A DNA stretch of 64,000 bases from Pseudomarimonas salicorniae (GTDB lineage: Bacteria > Pseudomonadota > Gammaproteobacteria > Xanthomonadales > Xanthomonadaceae), in NCBI RefSeq assembly GCF_023156535.1, contig NZ_JALNMH010000003.1, positions 186,001-250,000 of the forward strand, read 5' to 3'. The notes beneath the pieces were generated by a model. It saw only the letters and a list, made by a program, of their open reading frames with translations, had not been told where the DNA came from and ran no database searches. The translations under genes and the position numbers were made by a program. Below, piece after piece: positions 10,673-17,932 of this stretch; position 1 is the first letter of the stretch, and each line of letters starts with the position of its first letter.

Positions 10673-11338
10673 TCAGTCAACCAGAGCCGTCGCATCCACG
10701 CGCTCGACACCGCGCAGGTTCCGAACGAACTCGATCGCTGCATCCCGCCGCGCGGCGCCGGAGAGCCGACCGGCAAGCATTACCACGCCAGCCCGCGTGC
10801 TCACCCTGATGTCCGCGCCACCGACGCTGCGGGAATGCTTCAGCGTGGACAGCACGCTGCCCGTGATCCAGTCATCTCCGGGGGGCTGGCCCGCCGCATC
10901 CGCCTGCTGCACATCGGACGCGCCGCGACCGCGCCGGGTCAGCAGCACCACCAGCTGGTTGTCCACTGCCAACACGCCCCGGGTGTCGCGAGCGAGACGC
11001 TCGGCGAAGTGGCGCGCCTCGCTGGACTCCGCAGCGCCAAACAGCGTTACTCGCCCCTCATGGCTTCGGACAGCGGCCTCCGCGCCAAACGCCAACGTGC
11101 TTGAGGACAGCCGTAACTTCAGCGCCGCGGTGATCTCGCCATCGTCCCGGGGTTCGAAAGGCAGGTGACCGGGCTCTACGAGTCCGGCGCGCTGCGCGAG
11201 CACCGTCTCAGACCGCTCACTCAAGTTGACCGTTGCCTCGATGCGCTCGCCCCCCGCGGGCGCGGCCAGCTGGGCGGGACCTGTGGCGCAGGCCGCCAGG
11301 GCCAGCGTGAACACCAGGGCAGCCGGACAGGCCTTCAA
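10673..11338 (-). CDS. Lipoprotein with two BON domains
   Basis: This protein of about 221 aa begins with a lipoprotein signal (LKACPAALVFTLALAAC; lipobox LAAC). Two BON modules follow: residues about 60-125 (EITAALKLRL...VRSHEGRVTLFG...RDTRGVLAVDNQLVV) and about 150-220 (WITGSVLSTLKHSRSVGGADIRV...GVVMLAGRLSG...RNLRGVERVDATALVD). BON proteins, such as OsmY, bind phospholipid surfaces and are induced by osmotic and envelope stress. No ATG fits, so TTG 11338, just before the signal, is the most sensible start; the frame remains open upstream without family features. The neighbours are other stress-type genes on the same strand. Confidence 0.82.
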   Translation of the reverse strand: MKACPAALVFTLALAACATGPAQLAAPAGGERIEATVNLSERSETVLAQRAGLVEPGHLPFEPRDDGEITAALKLRLSSSTLAFGAEAAVRSHEGRVTLFGAAESSEARHFAERLARDTRGVLAVDNQLVVLLTRRGRGASDVQQADAAGQPPGDDWITGSVLSTLKHSRSVGGADIRVSTRAGVVMLAGRLSGAARRDAAIEFVRNLRGVERVDATALVD

Positions 11339-11453
11339 GGCGAATCTGGCCGGGCGAAGGCGATGGCCCAGGACCAGCTGATCCCCACGGGACCGTGCCG
11401 CGGCCCGTGCCTCGCAAAGCGGGTCAACACGAACGCGAACCGGGCACTCGTGG

Positions 11454-11960
11454 TCAGCGCCGGGAGGCCGGCAAACGAGGACAAAAGAATGATGCCACCT
11501 GGTGCTCGGCTTCGGCCCGGCTGAGCGAGTAACGGTCACGTATGAGGTTGGCCAGCGCACGTTCGCTGCCATCCAGGGCCTGAAGCTCCGAGGCCTCAAG
11601 CTTGTCCCACTTCGCACCGGCCGCCTTGCACTGCTGGAGCCAATGGTTGCCCTGGGTCGACTCGTCCAGTCGCAGTGGCACCTGGCTCATGAGGTCATCG
11701 TCACCGGCAGCTGCCTGCATCACCGGCGCCGACTCCACAGCGACTGCAGTGGCGCCCGGTTCTGCAGCAGAAGCCGCTGCGGCGCTAGACCCGCGCCGCG
11801 ATGGCGACAGGTCACGGCGACCTTCCATGCGGATGAAGGTCGTGCCTGGCAACGCCCCCGCTCCCGACGGGCGCTCGCTTCGCGACGCCTTCTCGACATC
11901 GGCATGGTCCCTTGGCGTGTTGAAGAAGTTCCAGGGTTCCGGGGGAAGGACGAGCTTCAT
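11454..11960 (-). CDS. Protein with C-terminal CsbD-like segment
   Basis: This 168-aa protein starts at ATG 11960 behind GGAGATACC. The first 90 residues are low-complexity, Ala/Ser/Pro-rich and probably disordered. The last 75 hold a segment W-x-x-Q-x-KAAGAKWDKLEASELQAL-x-GSERALANLIRDRYSLSRAEAEHQVASF. This matches the CsbD layout W-x-x-x-KG-x-WG-KLT-DD-L-x-x-I-x-G-R-x-x-L-x-x-x-I-Q-x-x-YG-x-x-x-EEAE-x-Q, and resembles the true CsbD protein at 14326. The N-terminal extension is unusual for the family. It lies downstream of the sortase and upstream of the BON gene on the same strand. Function is inferred only as stress-related. Confidence 0.75.
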   Translation of the reverse strand: MKLVLPPEPWNFFNTPRDHADVEKASRSERPSGAGALPGTTFIRMEGRRDLSPSRRGSSAAAASAAEPGATAVAVESAPVMQAAAGDDDLMSQVPLRLDESTQGNHWLQQCKAAGAKWDKLEASELQALDGSERALANLIRDRYSLSRAEAEHQVASFFCPRLPASRR

Positions 11961-12115
11961 TGGTATCTCCTTGTCTGGGAGTGCCCCGAGATAGGTCATC
12001 CGGGACAGGTCTGCGCTGATACCGAGTGTCCGCTCTGGCGCCACGAGGGTCGGTGCGGGAGCGAACAGAAGGCCACGTCGATGCCCGTCCGTGCCGTCCG
12101 CCGCAACGCATCCGA

Positions 12116-12913
12116 TTACTCTGCAACGGCTCGCACGATGAAGCGCCGCGGAGCCGGTCCGACAAAGTAGAAGGGATAGCAGGTCACGAGTGTCAGCGCT
12201 TCCCGGGACGTTGGCTCAAGGGCGGACAGGTCCGACGGATCGACCACGTCGATCGAGATGACCCGATAGCGCTGCTGGCTGCCAGTGGGGACTTCCAGCA
12301 GGACCTGCGCGCCGACGTCGACGTGCTGGAGCTTCCGGAACCAGCCGTCGCGATGGGCGGCGATGATGTGGTTTCGAGGACTGCCCTCGCCGCCGGACAC
12401 GTGGAACAGGCCGGCGCCACGGTTGAGGTTGCGCTCGCTGGTATCGGCGAAAACGGGCACACGCAGTCCGACACCGCCAATCGACAGGACAGCGATGGGC
12501 ATCTCCTCTGCCTCGCTGACATCACCCGGAAGGGTTGGCAGATAGTCCGCCCTGCGGACCTCGGACCACGCCCCTTTATCCGGCCGGACTGCTGGCGATT
12601 GGGCGACCGGAACCCGCCGCGAATGTGCGAGGCCCTCGATCTGCAGAATGTGGGCATCGCGAATCGACAAGGCGACGCCTGCCGGAGAGGATGCGCTCTG
12701 CACCTGTGCATCGAAGGCAGAGAGTCCGCGGTCGCTTTCCGCCCTACCCAGCAGCCACACCGACAGCCACAGCGTCGCCCCGACCATGGCGATCAGCCAG
12801 CAGGCCGTCTCAAACCCCACCAGCCAGCGGCTCCGCGCAGCGGCTTGCCGTCCTGCTGCGCTCATAGGCGCCGGGGGCCTGTCGGGAGTCTTTCGTTGAA
12901 GCTTCATAGCCAT
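12116..12913 (-). CDS. Class D-type sortase
   Basis: This 265-aa membrane transpeptidase has a basic N-terminus and one TM segment (residues about 30-55, FETACWLIAMVGATLWLSVWLL), then a sortase beta-barrel. The catalytic triad is visible: His187 in NHIIAAHRDGWF, Cys245 in TLVTCYPF and Arg256/257 in GPAPRRFIVRA. Sortases cleave an LPxT-type tail and join the protein to an amine acceptor. They are standard in Gram-positives and scattered in Gram-negatives. ATG 12913 has AAAGG nine bases upstream; ATG 12907 is a close alternative. A candidate substrate with an LPDTA tail lies about 1.7 kb away (14634-15293, same strand). Confidence 0.92.
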   Translation of the reverse strand: MAMKLQRKTPDRPPAPMSAAGRQAAARSRWLVGFETACWLIAMVGATLWLSVWLLGRAESDRGLSAFDAQVQSASSPAGVALSIRDAHILQIEGLAHSRRVPVAQSPAVRPDKGAWSEVRRADYLPTLPGDVSEAEEMPIAVLSIGGVGLRVPVFADTSERNLNRGAGLFHVSGGEGSPRNHIIAAHRDGWFRKLQHVDVGAQVLLEVPTGSQQRYRVISIDVVDPSDLSALEPTSREALTLVTCYPFYFVGPAPRRFIVRAVAE

Positions 12914-12978
12914 TCGGGTGGACACCTTTGAGGACCATGCAGAAGCACTGGGGCGAGCGTGGCGGCCGCGCTGCCCTG

Positions 12979-13135
12979 GTGTGTCCCTGAAGTAGGTTGT
13001 TGATATCGCGAAGCGGATGCGTCGCCGAGGCAAGGCGCGAGAACCAGGCCCCGCAGCGTTCTGGCGACCCGAGCAATGCCGCATCGACGACGCAGACCGA
13101 GTGAGCTCTGCGATGTGCTTCGGGGACAGGACACC
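12979..13135. repeat. Degenerate copy of mobile element B
   Basis: About 157 bp share with element B the start TGTGTCCCTGA, the core CGTCGCCGAGGCAAGGCGCG, a 'GACGCAGACCGAGTGAGC' segment and the end GGGGACAGGACACC. Its left terminus is decayed. It occupies part of the 566-bp gap between the sortase and the small membrane peptide; the rest of that gap (13136-13479) shows no gene apart from the upstream region of the latter. Confidence 0.75.
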
Positions 13136-13479
13136 CGTCCCTTTGCCTGCGATCCAGCCAACCCGGAGCGCGAATGCACGTGGTCACAGCCTCCATTTGC
13201 CCTCGAAGACTGATGTGGTGTGAGCCGCCTGTCGGTGCGCTGGAACACGCTGGCATCTACCAACCAGTCGCACTCGTCGATGACTGCAGGCATCGAATGG
13301 CCTGACCGTCGACTCGTCGCCCCCGGCTGACGACGCTCCGGCGGGCACGCGATGGGGAGTTCCGTTGGCCAGCGCACCGACCGAGGAACGAACGTCGTGC
13401 AAGGTACCGCTGCGCGCTGCGCCCCGCGGCGCGCGCGAGCAGCCCCCTGCTCTCCCCTTGTGCCGATAGGAGCGCTCCC

Positions 13480-13626
13480 ATGCTTGAAACCATCGCCATC
13501 ATCCTGATCGTGCTCTGGGCACTGGGCCTGGTCTCGTCCTACTCCATGGGCGGCCTGATTCACCTTCTTCTGGTCTTCGCGATCATCGTGATCGCCATCC
13601 GCCTGTTGCGCGGACAACGAATCTGA
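13480..13626 (+). CDS. lmo0937-family small membrane protein
   Basis: This 48-aa peptide (starts MLETIAIILIVLWALGLVSS) has two closely spaced hydrophobic helices (residues 5-20 and 27-43) and a short basic tail (RLLRGQRI). This is the layout of the lmo0937 family, common near CsbD and BON genes and linked to general stress in many bacteria. ATG 13480 has a good ribosome site (ATAGGAG). Molecular function is unknown. Codon use agrees with a real gene, and the peptide is conserved enough to recognise despite its size. Confidence 0.85.
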   Translation: MLETIAIILIVLWALGLVSSYSMGGLIHLLLVFAIIVIAIRLLRGQRI

Positions 13627-13824
13627 AACTGATCGCCTACTCACAGACCGGCAGGAGGCTGCCTCCCGCCGCGTCGAGGCAACCCGAGCGTGCAATCCGC
13701 CAGCTATCTGACCACCTTCGCCAGCCCGGCTGGCCGCCTTGGCCAGCAACTCCGACCACGTCCCGGCGGCTCGATTGACCACGATTGGCAGCGCACCGAC
13801 CGGCAGGAACAGGTCAAGGGCGGA

Positions 13825-14045
13825 GATTGGGGAAGCGCCGGTTCGGGCGCGAAGCAGACCTTCCGAAAATCCCGAATGTAGGAGCCAGCTTGCTGGCGAT
13901 CGTCCCATCCGGGGCGCCTATCGCCAGCGATTGGGGAAGCGCCGGTTCGGGCGCGAGCAGACCTTCCGAAAAACCCGAATGTAGGAGCCAGCTTGCTGGC
14001 GATCGTCCCATCCGGGGCGCCTATCGCCAGCAAGCTGGCTCCTAC
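13825..14045. repeat. Tandem duplication of a REP (R1)-bearing unit
   Basis: A unit starting GATTGGGGAAGCGCCGGTTC is present twice in tandem (13825-13928, 104 bp; 13929-14031, 103 bp) with only a few differences. Each includes the left half of an R1 hairpin. Only the second copy is completed by the right half (CAAGCTGGCTCCTAC, to 14045). The duplication therefore arose by repeating 5' flank plus half a REP. No gene is present. Confidence 0.9.
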
Positions 14046-14104
14046 AGCGAGATCGGGGCGAAGGCGCACTTCGCGCCCACAGCACACGTTGCCACACGCG
14101 CCCC

Positions 14105-14219
14105 AGGCGTCGGCAGCAAGGCTCGGGCAGGAGGCACGGCAGCGCTTTGGCAACGGCGATGAAATAGAGCACCGGCGGCGCGGAGCGAGTCTGGCCACCT
14201 GTTCTCGGGACAGGACACC
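14105..14219. repeat. Truncated copy of mobile element B
   Basis: About 115 bp end in TTCTCGGGACAGGACACC and contain GCAGGAGGCACGGCAGCGCT-like sequence, as in element B. The left part is lost or too diverged to see. With the duplicated REP it fills most of 13627-14271. Confidence 0.6.
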
Positions 14220-14271
14220 GGGGAAGACCTTGAACACGTCCACGGTGGAGGCACGGGCTGAACGACCGCAA

Positions 14272-14302
14272 CAAAAAGGCGGCCCCAGCATCAGCGGCCG
14301 CC
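14272..14302 (-). terminator. Intrinsic terminator of csbD gene
   Basis: Read on the minus strand, GGCGGCC...GGCCGCC forms a 7-bp GC stem with an 11-base loop, followed by TTTTT. It lies 24 bases after the CsbD stop codon. Confidence 0.85.
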
Positions 14303-14325
14303 GAATTCCCGGAGTGGCAGAGGAT

Positions 14326-14535
14326 CTAGTTCTTCTCAGCCTGTCGCTTCTCGAACTCTGCGATCTGCTTCTCCGCCTCCTCGCGGCTGATCCCGTAGGT
14401 CTCCTGGATCTTGCCGGCGAGTTCGACCCGTCTGCCGTCGATGACGCCGAGCTGATCGTCAGTCAGCTTTCCCCATTGCGCGCGCACCTGGCCCTGAAAC
14501 TGCTTCCAGTTGCCTTTCACGATATCCCAGTTCAT
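14326..14535 (-). CDS. CsbD family stress protein
   Basis: This 69-aa hydrophilic protein starts MNWDIVKGNWKQFQGQVRAQ and continues WGKLTDDQLGVIDGRR...YGISREEAEKQIAEFE, a textbook CsbD sequence. In Bacillus csbD is a sigma-B general-stress gene; in proteobacteria (YjbJ) it is also stress-induced. The biochemical role is unknown. ATG 14535 has GGAGCAAGCC upstream. A strong terminator follows. It is transcribed after the LPDTA-tail protein gene (98-bp gap) but may have its own promoter. Confidence 0.95.
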   Translation of the reverse strand: MNWDIVKGNWKQFQGQVRAQWGKLTDDQLGVIDGRRVELAGKIQETYGISREEAEKQIAEFEKRQAEKN

Positions 14536-14633
14536 GGCTTGCTCCTGTCCGGTTGACGCCGAGGCTCCCAAGGGAGCGGAGGGCGAGGGCCGATGCGCGC
14601 TTTACCTGCACCGGCCCTGCCCGCGAAGCGGAG

Positions 14634-15293
14634 TCAGTTGCCCATGCGACGCACGCCCAGCGCCAGGAGCGCGAAGGCACCGCTGCCGAGGGCAAGCCAG
14701 GGAAGTGGGCCGGCAGTGTCAGGCAGTCGGGTGATCTGCCGAGCGGGGGAAGCTGCCGCCAGCTGCACCGGGGCAGGCGTCGGCCCGACCGGCTCGTAGC
14801 GCACGATCTGCGAGTAGCGCTCCGGCGCCACCACTGGCTCGCTGGACAGGGCGGCCGCGCCCTCCGGAACGTAGAGGCTGATGCGCTCGTTGGTCCGCAA
14901 GGCCGAGAACGGACGCTTCTGCCCGTTGAGGGTCACCTGCTGGTCCTTGCCCGGTATCAGCGTGTAGCGGCCCACCGCACGGCCGCGTCTATCGACGAAC
15001 TCGGAGGTAACCGAGCCGTCGCGGTTCACGCGAAGGAAGTCGGCTTCAAACCGGGCCCACTTCTTTCCCTGGTTGGTGACCACTTCGTGGCAGGCGTCGG
15101 CGATGTGCGGATACTGCTGGATCAGCTCGATGTTCCAGCCGATGTCGACCTGGGCGCAGCTCAGCACCCTGATCTCCGGATCCGCGAGCGACTGCGTATC
15201 CAGTTTGTTCTGGGCAAGGGCGGCGCTGCTGAGCACGGCGAGGGTGAGCAGGCTGAGCGGCAAGACGCAGCGCGATTTCGCGAATGAGTACAT
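14634..15293 (-). CDS. Exported protein with LPDTA-type sorting tail (candidate sortase substrate)
   Basis: This 219-aa protein has a Sec signal peptide (cut after SSAALA) and a mature domain with four Cys (LSCAQVDIG, ADACHEVV), for which I recognise no family. A Pro/Ala-rich stretch follows, then a C-terminal tail LPDTAGPLP, a hydrophobic segment (WLALGSGAFALLALGV) and the basic end RRMGN. That is the tripartite form of a cell-wall sorting signal with LPxTA in place of LPxTG, starting at about residue 190. ATG 15293 has GGAG six bases upstream and is preferred over ATG 15305. The class D sortase lies on the same strand at 12116-12913, so it is inferred to be its substrate. Confidence 0.85.
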   Translation of the reverse strand: MYSFAKSRCVLPLSLLTLAVLSSAALAQNKLDTQSLADPEIRVLSCAQVDIGWNIELIQQYPHIADACHEVVTNQGKKWARFEADFLRVNRDGSVTSEFVDRRGRAVGRYTLIPGKDQQVTLNGQKRPFSALRTNERISLYVPEGAAALSSEPVVAPERYSQIVRYEPVGPTPAPVQLAAASPARQITRLPDTAGPLPWLALGSGAFALLALGVRRMGN

Positions 15294-15412
15294 GTGGTTC
15301 TCCATTTTGTGTGGCGGAGGAGTGAGCGATGGCGTCGGCCGTGATCCACAACCGGCGGGCATTCCCCGCGCCGCGGAGCACTCGTGAGCATCCCCCTGGC
15401 GCGGGCAGCCAG

Positions 15413-15586
15413 CTATCTCGGCTGGTCGTTCTCGTCATCGATGTGACGATCGGCCTCCTTTTCGATCTTCTCGCCGACGACGGCCGTATCCCGGCCGACC
15501 CCGCGCAGCGTGTTGCATGCGGAAAGCATGACCGCAAGAAGAATGATGAGCAGCAGCACGGCCACCCGACCAATCGATAGGTTCAT
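15413..15586 (-). CDS. Entericidin-type small lipoprotein
   Basis: This 57-aa lipoprotein has signal MNLSIGRVAVLLLIILLAVM with lipobox LSAC, then the entericidin pattern NTLRGVGRDTAVVGEKIEKEA and a charged tail. Entericidin A/B proteins are small lipoproteins induced in stationary phase or osmotic stress and debated as an antidote/toxin pair. Only one copy is present. ATG 15586 has AGGATCC upstream. It lies upstream of the LPDTA protein on the same strand (119-bp gap). The 15587-15876 gap shows no further gene. Confidence 0.9.
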   Translation of the reverse strand: MNLSIGRVAVLLLIILLAVMLSACNTLRGVGRDTAVVGEKIEKEADRHIDDENDQPR

Positions 15587-15876
15587 TTCTGGATCCTCTC
15601 GACGCAGGTCCGATGCACGACCGGGATGGTCGGCGTTGCGGATCAGGCGCCATCCGCAGCATGCGGCGTTACCCGGCGCAGGTCTGTACGCCAGCGAACA
15701 TCGCGATACCCATCCCTCGGCGGGGCTGCCGACCGGCATTCCTCGGCGGTGTCTGCCCGACCACAAGGGTCCTGATGGCGTCGAAGGACGGCTATCCCGT
15801 GCCTGCGGCTCCGGCTGGATCTCTCTGGAACTCCGAGGAGCTCTACGCAGTTCCCCCGGGGTGATTCGCTGAGACC

Positions 15877-16593
15877 TCATCGATTGGCCTGTGCAGGGAA
15901 CACCGCCGCATCATCATCCAGCAGCGTCTGGTAGCAGCTGCAGGCCTGGGCCAGCAGCCGGCCCCGGTCCAGCACGCGGATGCTGCCCCGGGCATAACGG
16001 ATCAGTCCCGCGTGCTGCAGCTGGCCGGCCGCCAGGGTGACCGCCGGGCGCTGGACACCAAGCATGTCCGCGAGAAACTTGTGGCTCAGGGTGAGCTCGC
16101 TCCGCGCGGTGCGGTCCTGGATCATCAGCAGCCAGCGTGCGAGCCGTGCTACGAGGTGGTGGTAGTGCGAGCAGGCGGTGATCCGGGACTGCTGCTGAAG
16201 CTGCAGGTAAACATAGCGTCGCAGCACGCGCTGCCAGCCCGGACTGCGCCGGTGCAGGGCACGGAACTGTTTCAACGTCAGTCTCAAGGCGCTGCCCTCG
16301 CCCTGCACGACCGCGCGCCAGGGTGACGTGTCATGGTCCAGCAGGCTCGTCGCCCCCAACGCCCCTTCGCAGCCGATCAATCCCAGCTCGAGCGGCGGAT
16401 GCCGGCTGATCGGAACGAGCAGGGAAATGCAGCCTTCGAAAGGAAAGTAGACATGGGTGACGGGCGCGCCGGCTTCGGCGAGGACTTCGCCGAAGCACAG
16501 GTCAAGGCGATTGTCGTGCGGTAGCAGGCTCCTCAGAGAGGGGGAAAGCGCCTGCAGAAGGCGGTTCGCTGGCACACGCTCAAGGGCGCTCAT
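15877..16593 (-). CDS. Crp/Fnr family regulator (divergent paralogue)
   Basis: This 238-aa protein has an N-terminal cyclic-nucleotide-binding-type beta-roll (VTHVYFPFEGCISLLVPI, GLIGCEGALGATSLL, WRAVVQGEGSALRLTL), a long dimer helix (LQQQSRITACSHYHHLVARLARWLLM) and a C-terminal winged helix (LTLSHKFLADMLGVQRPAVTLAAGQLQHAGLI). It lacks the usual cAMP-phosphate-binding Glu/Arg pattern, so the ligand is unknown. It is the most diverged of five such paralogues here. ATG 16593 follows family alignment. It is next to a DUF3309 peptide and downstream of a closer CRP paralogue. Confidence 0.9.
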   Translation of the reverse strand: MSALERVPANRLLQALSPSLRSLLPHDNRLDLCFGEVLAEAGAPVTHVYFPFEGCISLLVPISRHPPLELGLIGCEGALGATSLLDHDTSPWRAVVQGEGSALRLTLKQFRALHRRSPGWQRVLRRYVYLQLQQQSRITACSHYHHLVARLARWLLMIQDRTARSELTLSHKFLADMLGVQRPAVTLAAGQLQHAGLIRYARGSIRVLDRGRLLAQACSCYQTLLDDDAAVFPAQANR

Positions 16594-16642
16594 GCGCCCG
16601 GCCGAGGAGCGGGCCAGATCAAGTGGCCAGAGTCGACCACGT

Positions 16643-16801
16643 TCACAGGCGCCCGGCCATGAACAGCACGAGGACCAGTGCCAGCACCACGCCCAGATGA
16701 CCCGCCGGCCGATAGCCCCAGCCACGGCTATGCCGCCAGCCGGGCAAGACGATGACCAGAAGCAGGATGAGTGTGACGATGAGGACACCGCCCAGGGACA
16801 T
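16643..16801 (-). CDS. DUF3309 small membrane protein
   Basis: This 52-aa peptide starts MSLGGVLIVTLILLLVIVLP, then GWRHSRGWGYRPAGHLG, then a second hydrophobic helix (VVLALVLVLFMAG). This is the DUF3309 arrangement of two helices around a W-R/H-S-x-x-W-GY-x-P loop. The role is unknown; relatives lie near stress genes. The ribosome site GGAGAAG is eight bases before ATG 16801. The gene is 50 bp upstream of the Crp/Fnr gene on the same strand and may be co-transcribed with it. Confidence 0.88.
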   Translation of the reverse strand: MSLGGVLIVTLILLLVIVLPGWRHSRGWGYRPAGHLGVVLALVLVLFMAGRL

Positions 16802-17042
16802 GATGGTCTTCTCCAGGACATTGGGTCAGGGCCGACGCCGATGCGTCATCTCCGCCGCGCCGCAGAGGGTCGTGGCAAGCGACGGGGCCGGGAGGGGTCG
16901 GCCAGTCGATAGTCAGTCGCGAGGCGGCCGCTGTCGGTTCGCTATCGCACCCACCGGGGATGATCCTCGCCTCAGTTCAGGTCAGTGGATGCGCCGCGGG
17001 GAGAGGCTCGGGCGCTGCTACCGGGCAGCGCGGGGCGGTCGC

Positions 17043-17774
17043 TCAGTCGACGGAGCGCTGCGGCAGGTAGTGCAGCAAGCGATCGGTTTCCTTGCGCACC
17101 ACCTGATAGCACTCGCAACAGAGTGATTCGAGAAGCGGGCGGTCAAGCACCGTGATGTGACCGCGCCGGTAGTCGATGGCGCCCAGCTCCTGCAGCCGGC
17201 CGGCGGCCTCGGTCACCCCCTCGCGGCGCACGCCCAGCATGTTGGCAATCAATTCCTGGGTCATCACCAGGTTGTTGCCATCGAGCCGATCCAGCGACAG
17301 CAACAGCCAGCGACAGAGCTGCTGGTAGATCGAATGGTGGCGATTGCACACCGCGGTCTGCGCCATCTGGGTGATCAGGGCCTGCGTGTAGCGCAGCATC
17401 AGCACCAGCAGTTCACCGTGCCGATCGAACTCGGTCTTCAGCCTTGGGCCCGCGAGCCGGTAGGCGCTGCCCGCGCTCTGCACGATGGCCCGACTTGGCG
17501 TGCTCTCCCCACCCATGAACAGGGAGATGCCGATCAGCCCTTCGTTGCCCACCACTGAAATCTCGGCCGAGGCACCGTCCTCCATCACGTACAGCAAGGA
17601 GATGATGCAATCGATCGGGAAATAGACGACGCGCACCTTGGCGCCCGATTCGTAGAGCACCTTTCCGAGCGGCATGTCGACCTTCTCGAGATAGGGAAAC
17701 AGCCGCTCCTGCACCGGCTTGGCCAGCGAGGCCAAGAGCTGGTTGCGGCAGACGGGATCTTCGCTGATCGACAC
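17043..17774 (-). CDS. Crp/Fnr family transcriptional regulator
   Basis: This 243-aa regulator has a beta-roll sensor (GKVLYESGAKVRVVYFPIDCIISLLYVMEDGASAEISVVGNEG), the STPSRAIVQSAG loop, a dimer helix and a winged HTH (LVMTQELIANMLGVRREGVTEAAGRLQELGAI). A Cys-rich end (LESLCCECYQVVRKETDRLL) follows. GTG 17774 has GGAG seven bases upstream; ATG 17813 is a weaker alternative. It is very like the proteins at 60484 and 61486, sharing the long QALITQMAQTAVCNRHH block. The ligand is unknown. It lies between the kinase operon and the small stress genes. Confidence 0.92.
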   Translation of the reverse strand: MSISEDPVCRNQLLASLAKPVQERLFPYLEKVDMPLGKVLYESGAKVRVVYFPIDCIISLLYVMEDGASAEISVVGNEGLIGISLFMGGESTPSRAIVQSAGSAYRLAGPRLKTEFDRHGELLVLMLRYTQALITQMAQTAVCNRHHSIYQQLCRWLLLSLDRLDGNNLVMTQELIANMLGVRREGVTEAAGRLQELGAIDYRRGHITVLDRPLLESLCCECYQVVRKETDRLLHYLPQRSVD

Positions 17775-17932
17775 CCGGGCGCTCCTGATGGCTCCAAGGC
17801 AGGATAGCGCCATCAGGCGCGGCGCTATGTTCGATACCGCACACACGATCGCGCCGCGACCTAACCGACGGCCGGCCTGATTCTCAGCACCCGCGCTGTG
17901 CATCTGCGCCCAGGGAGAGCGCTTGGCCCCAC

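Noticed and set aside
13825-14045. Possible CRISPR array (tandem near-identical units)
   Set aside because: There are only two units of about 104 bp with no short spaced repeats and variable spacers; it is a REP duplication.
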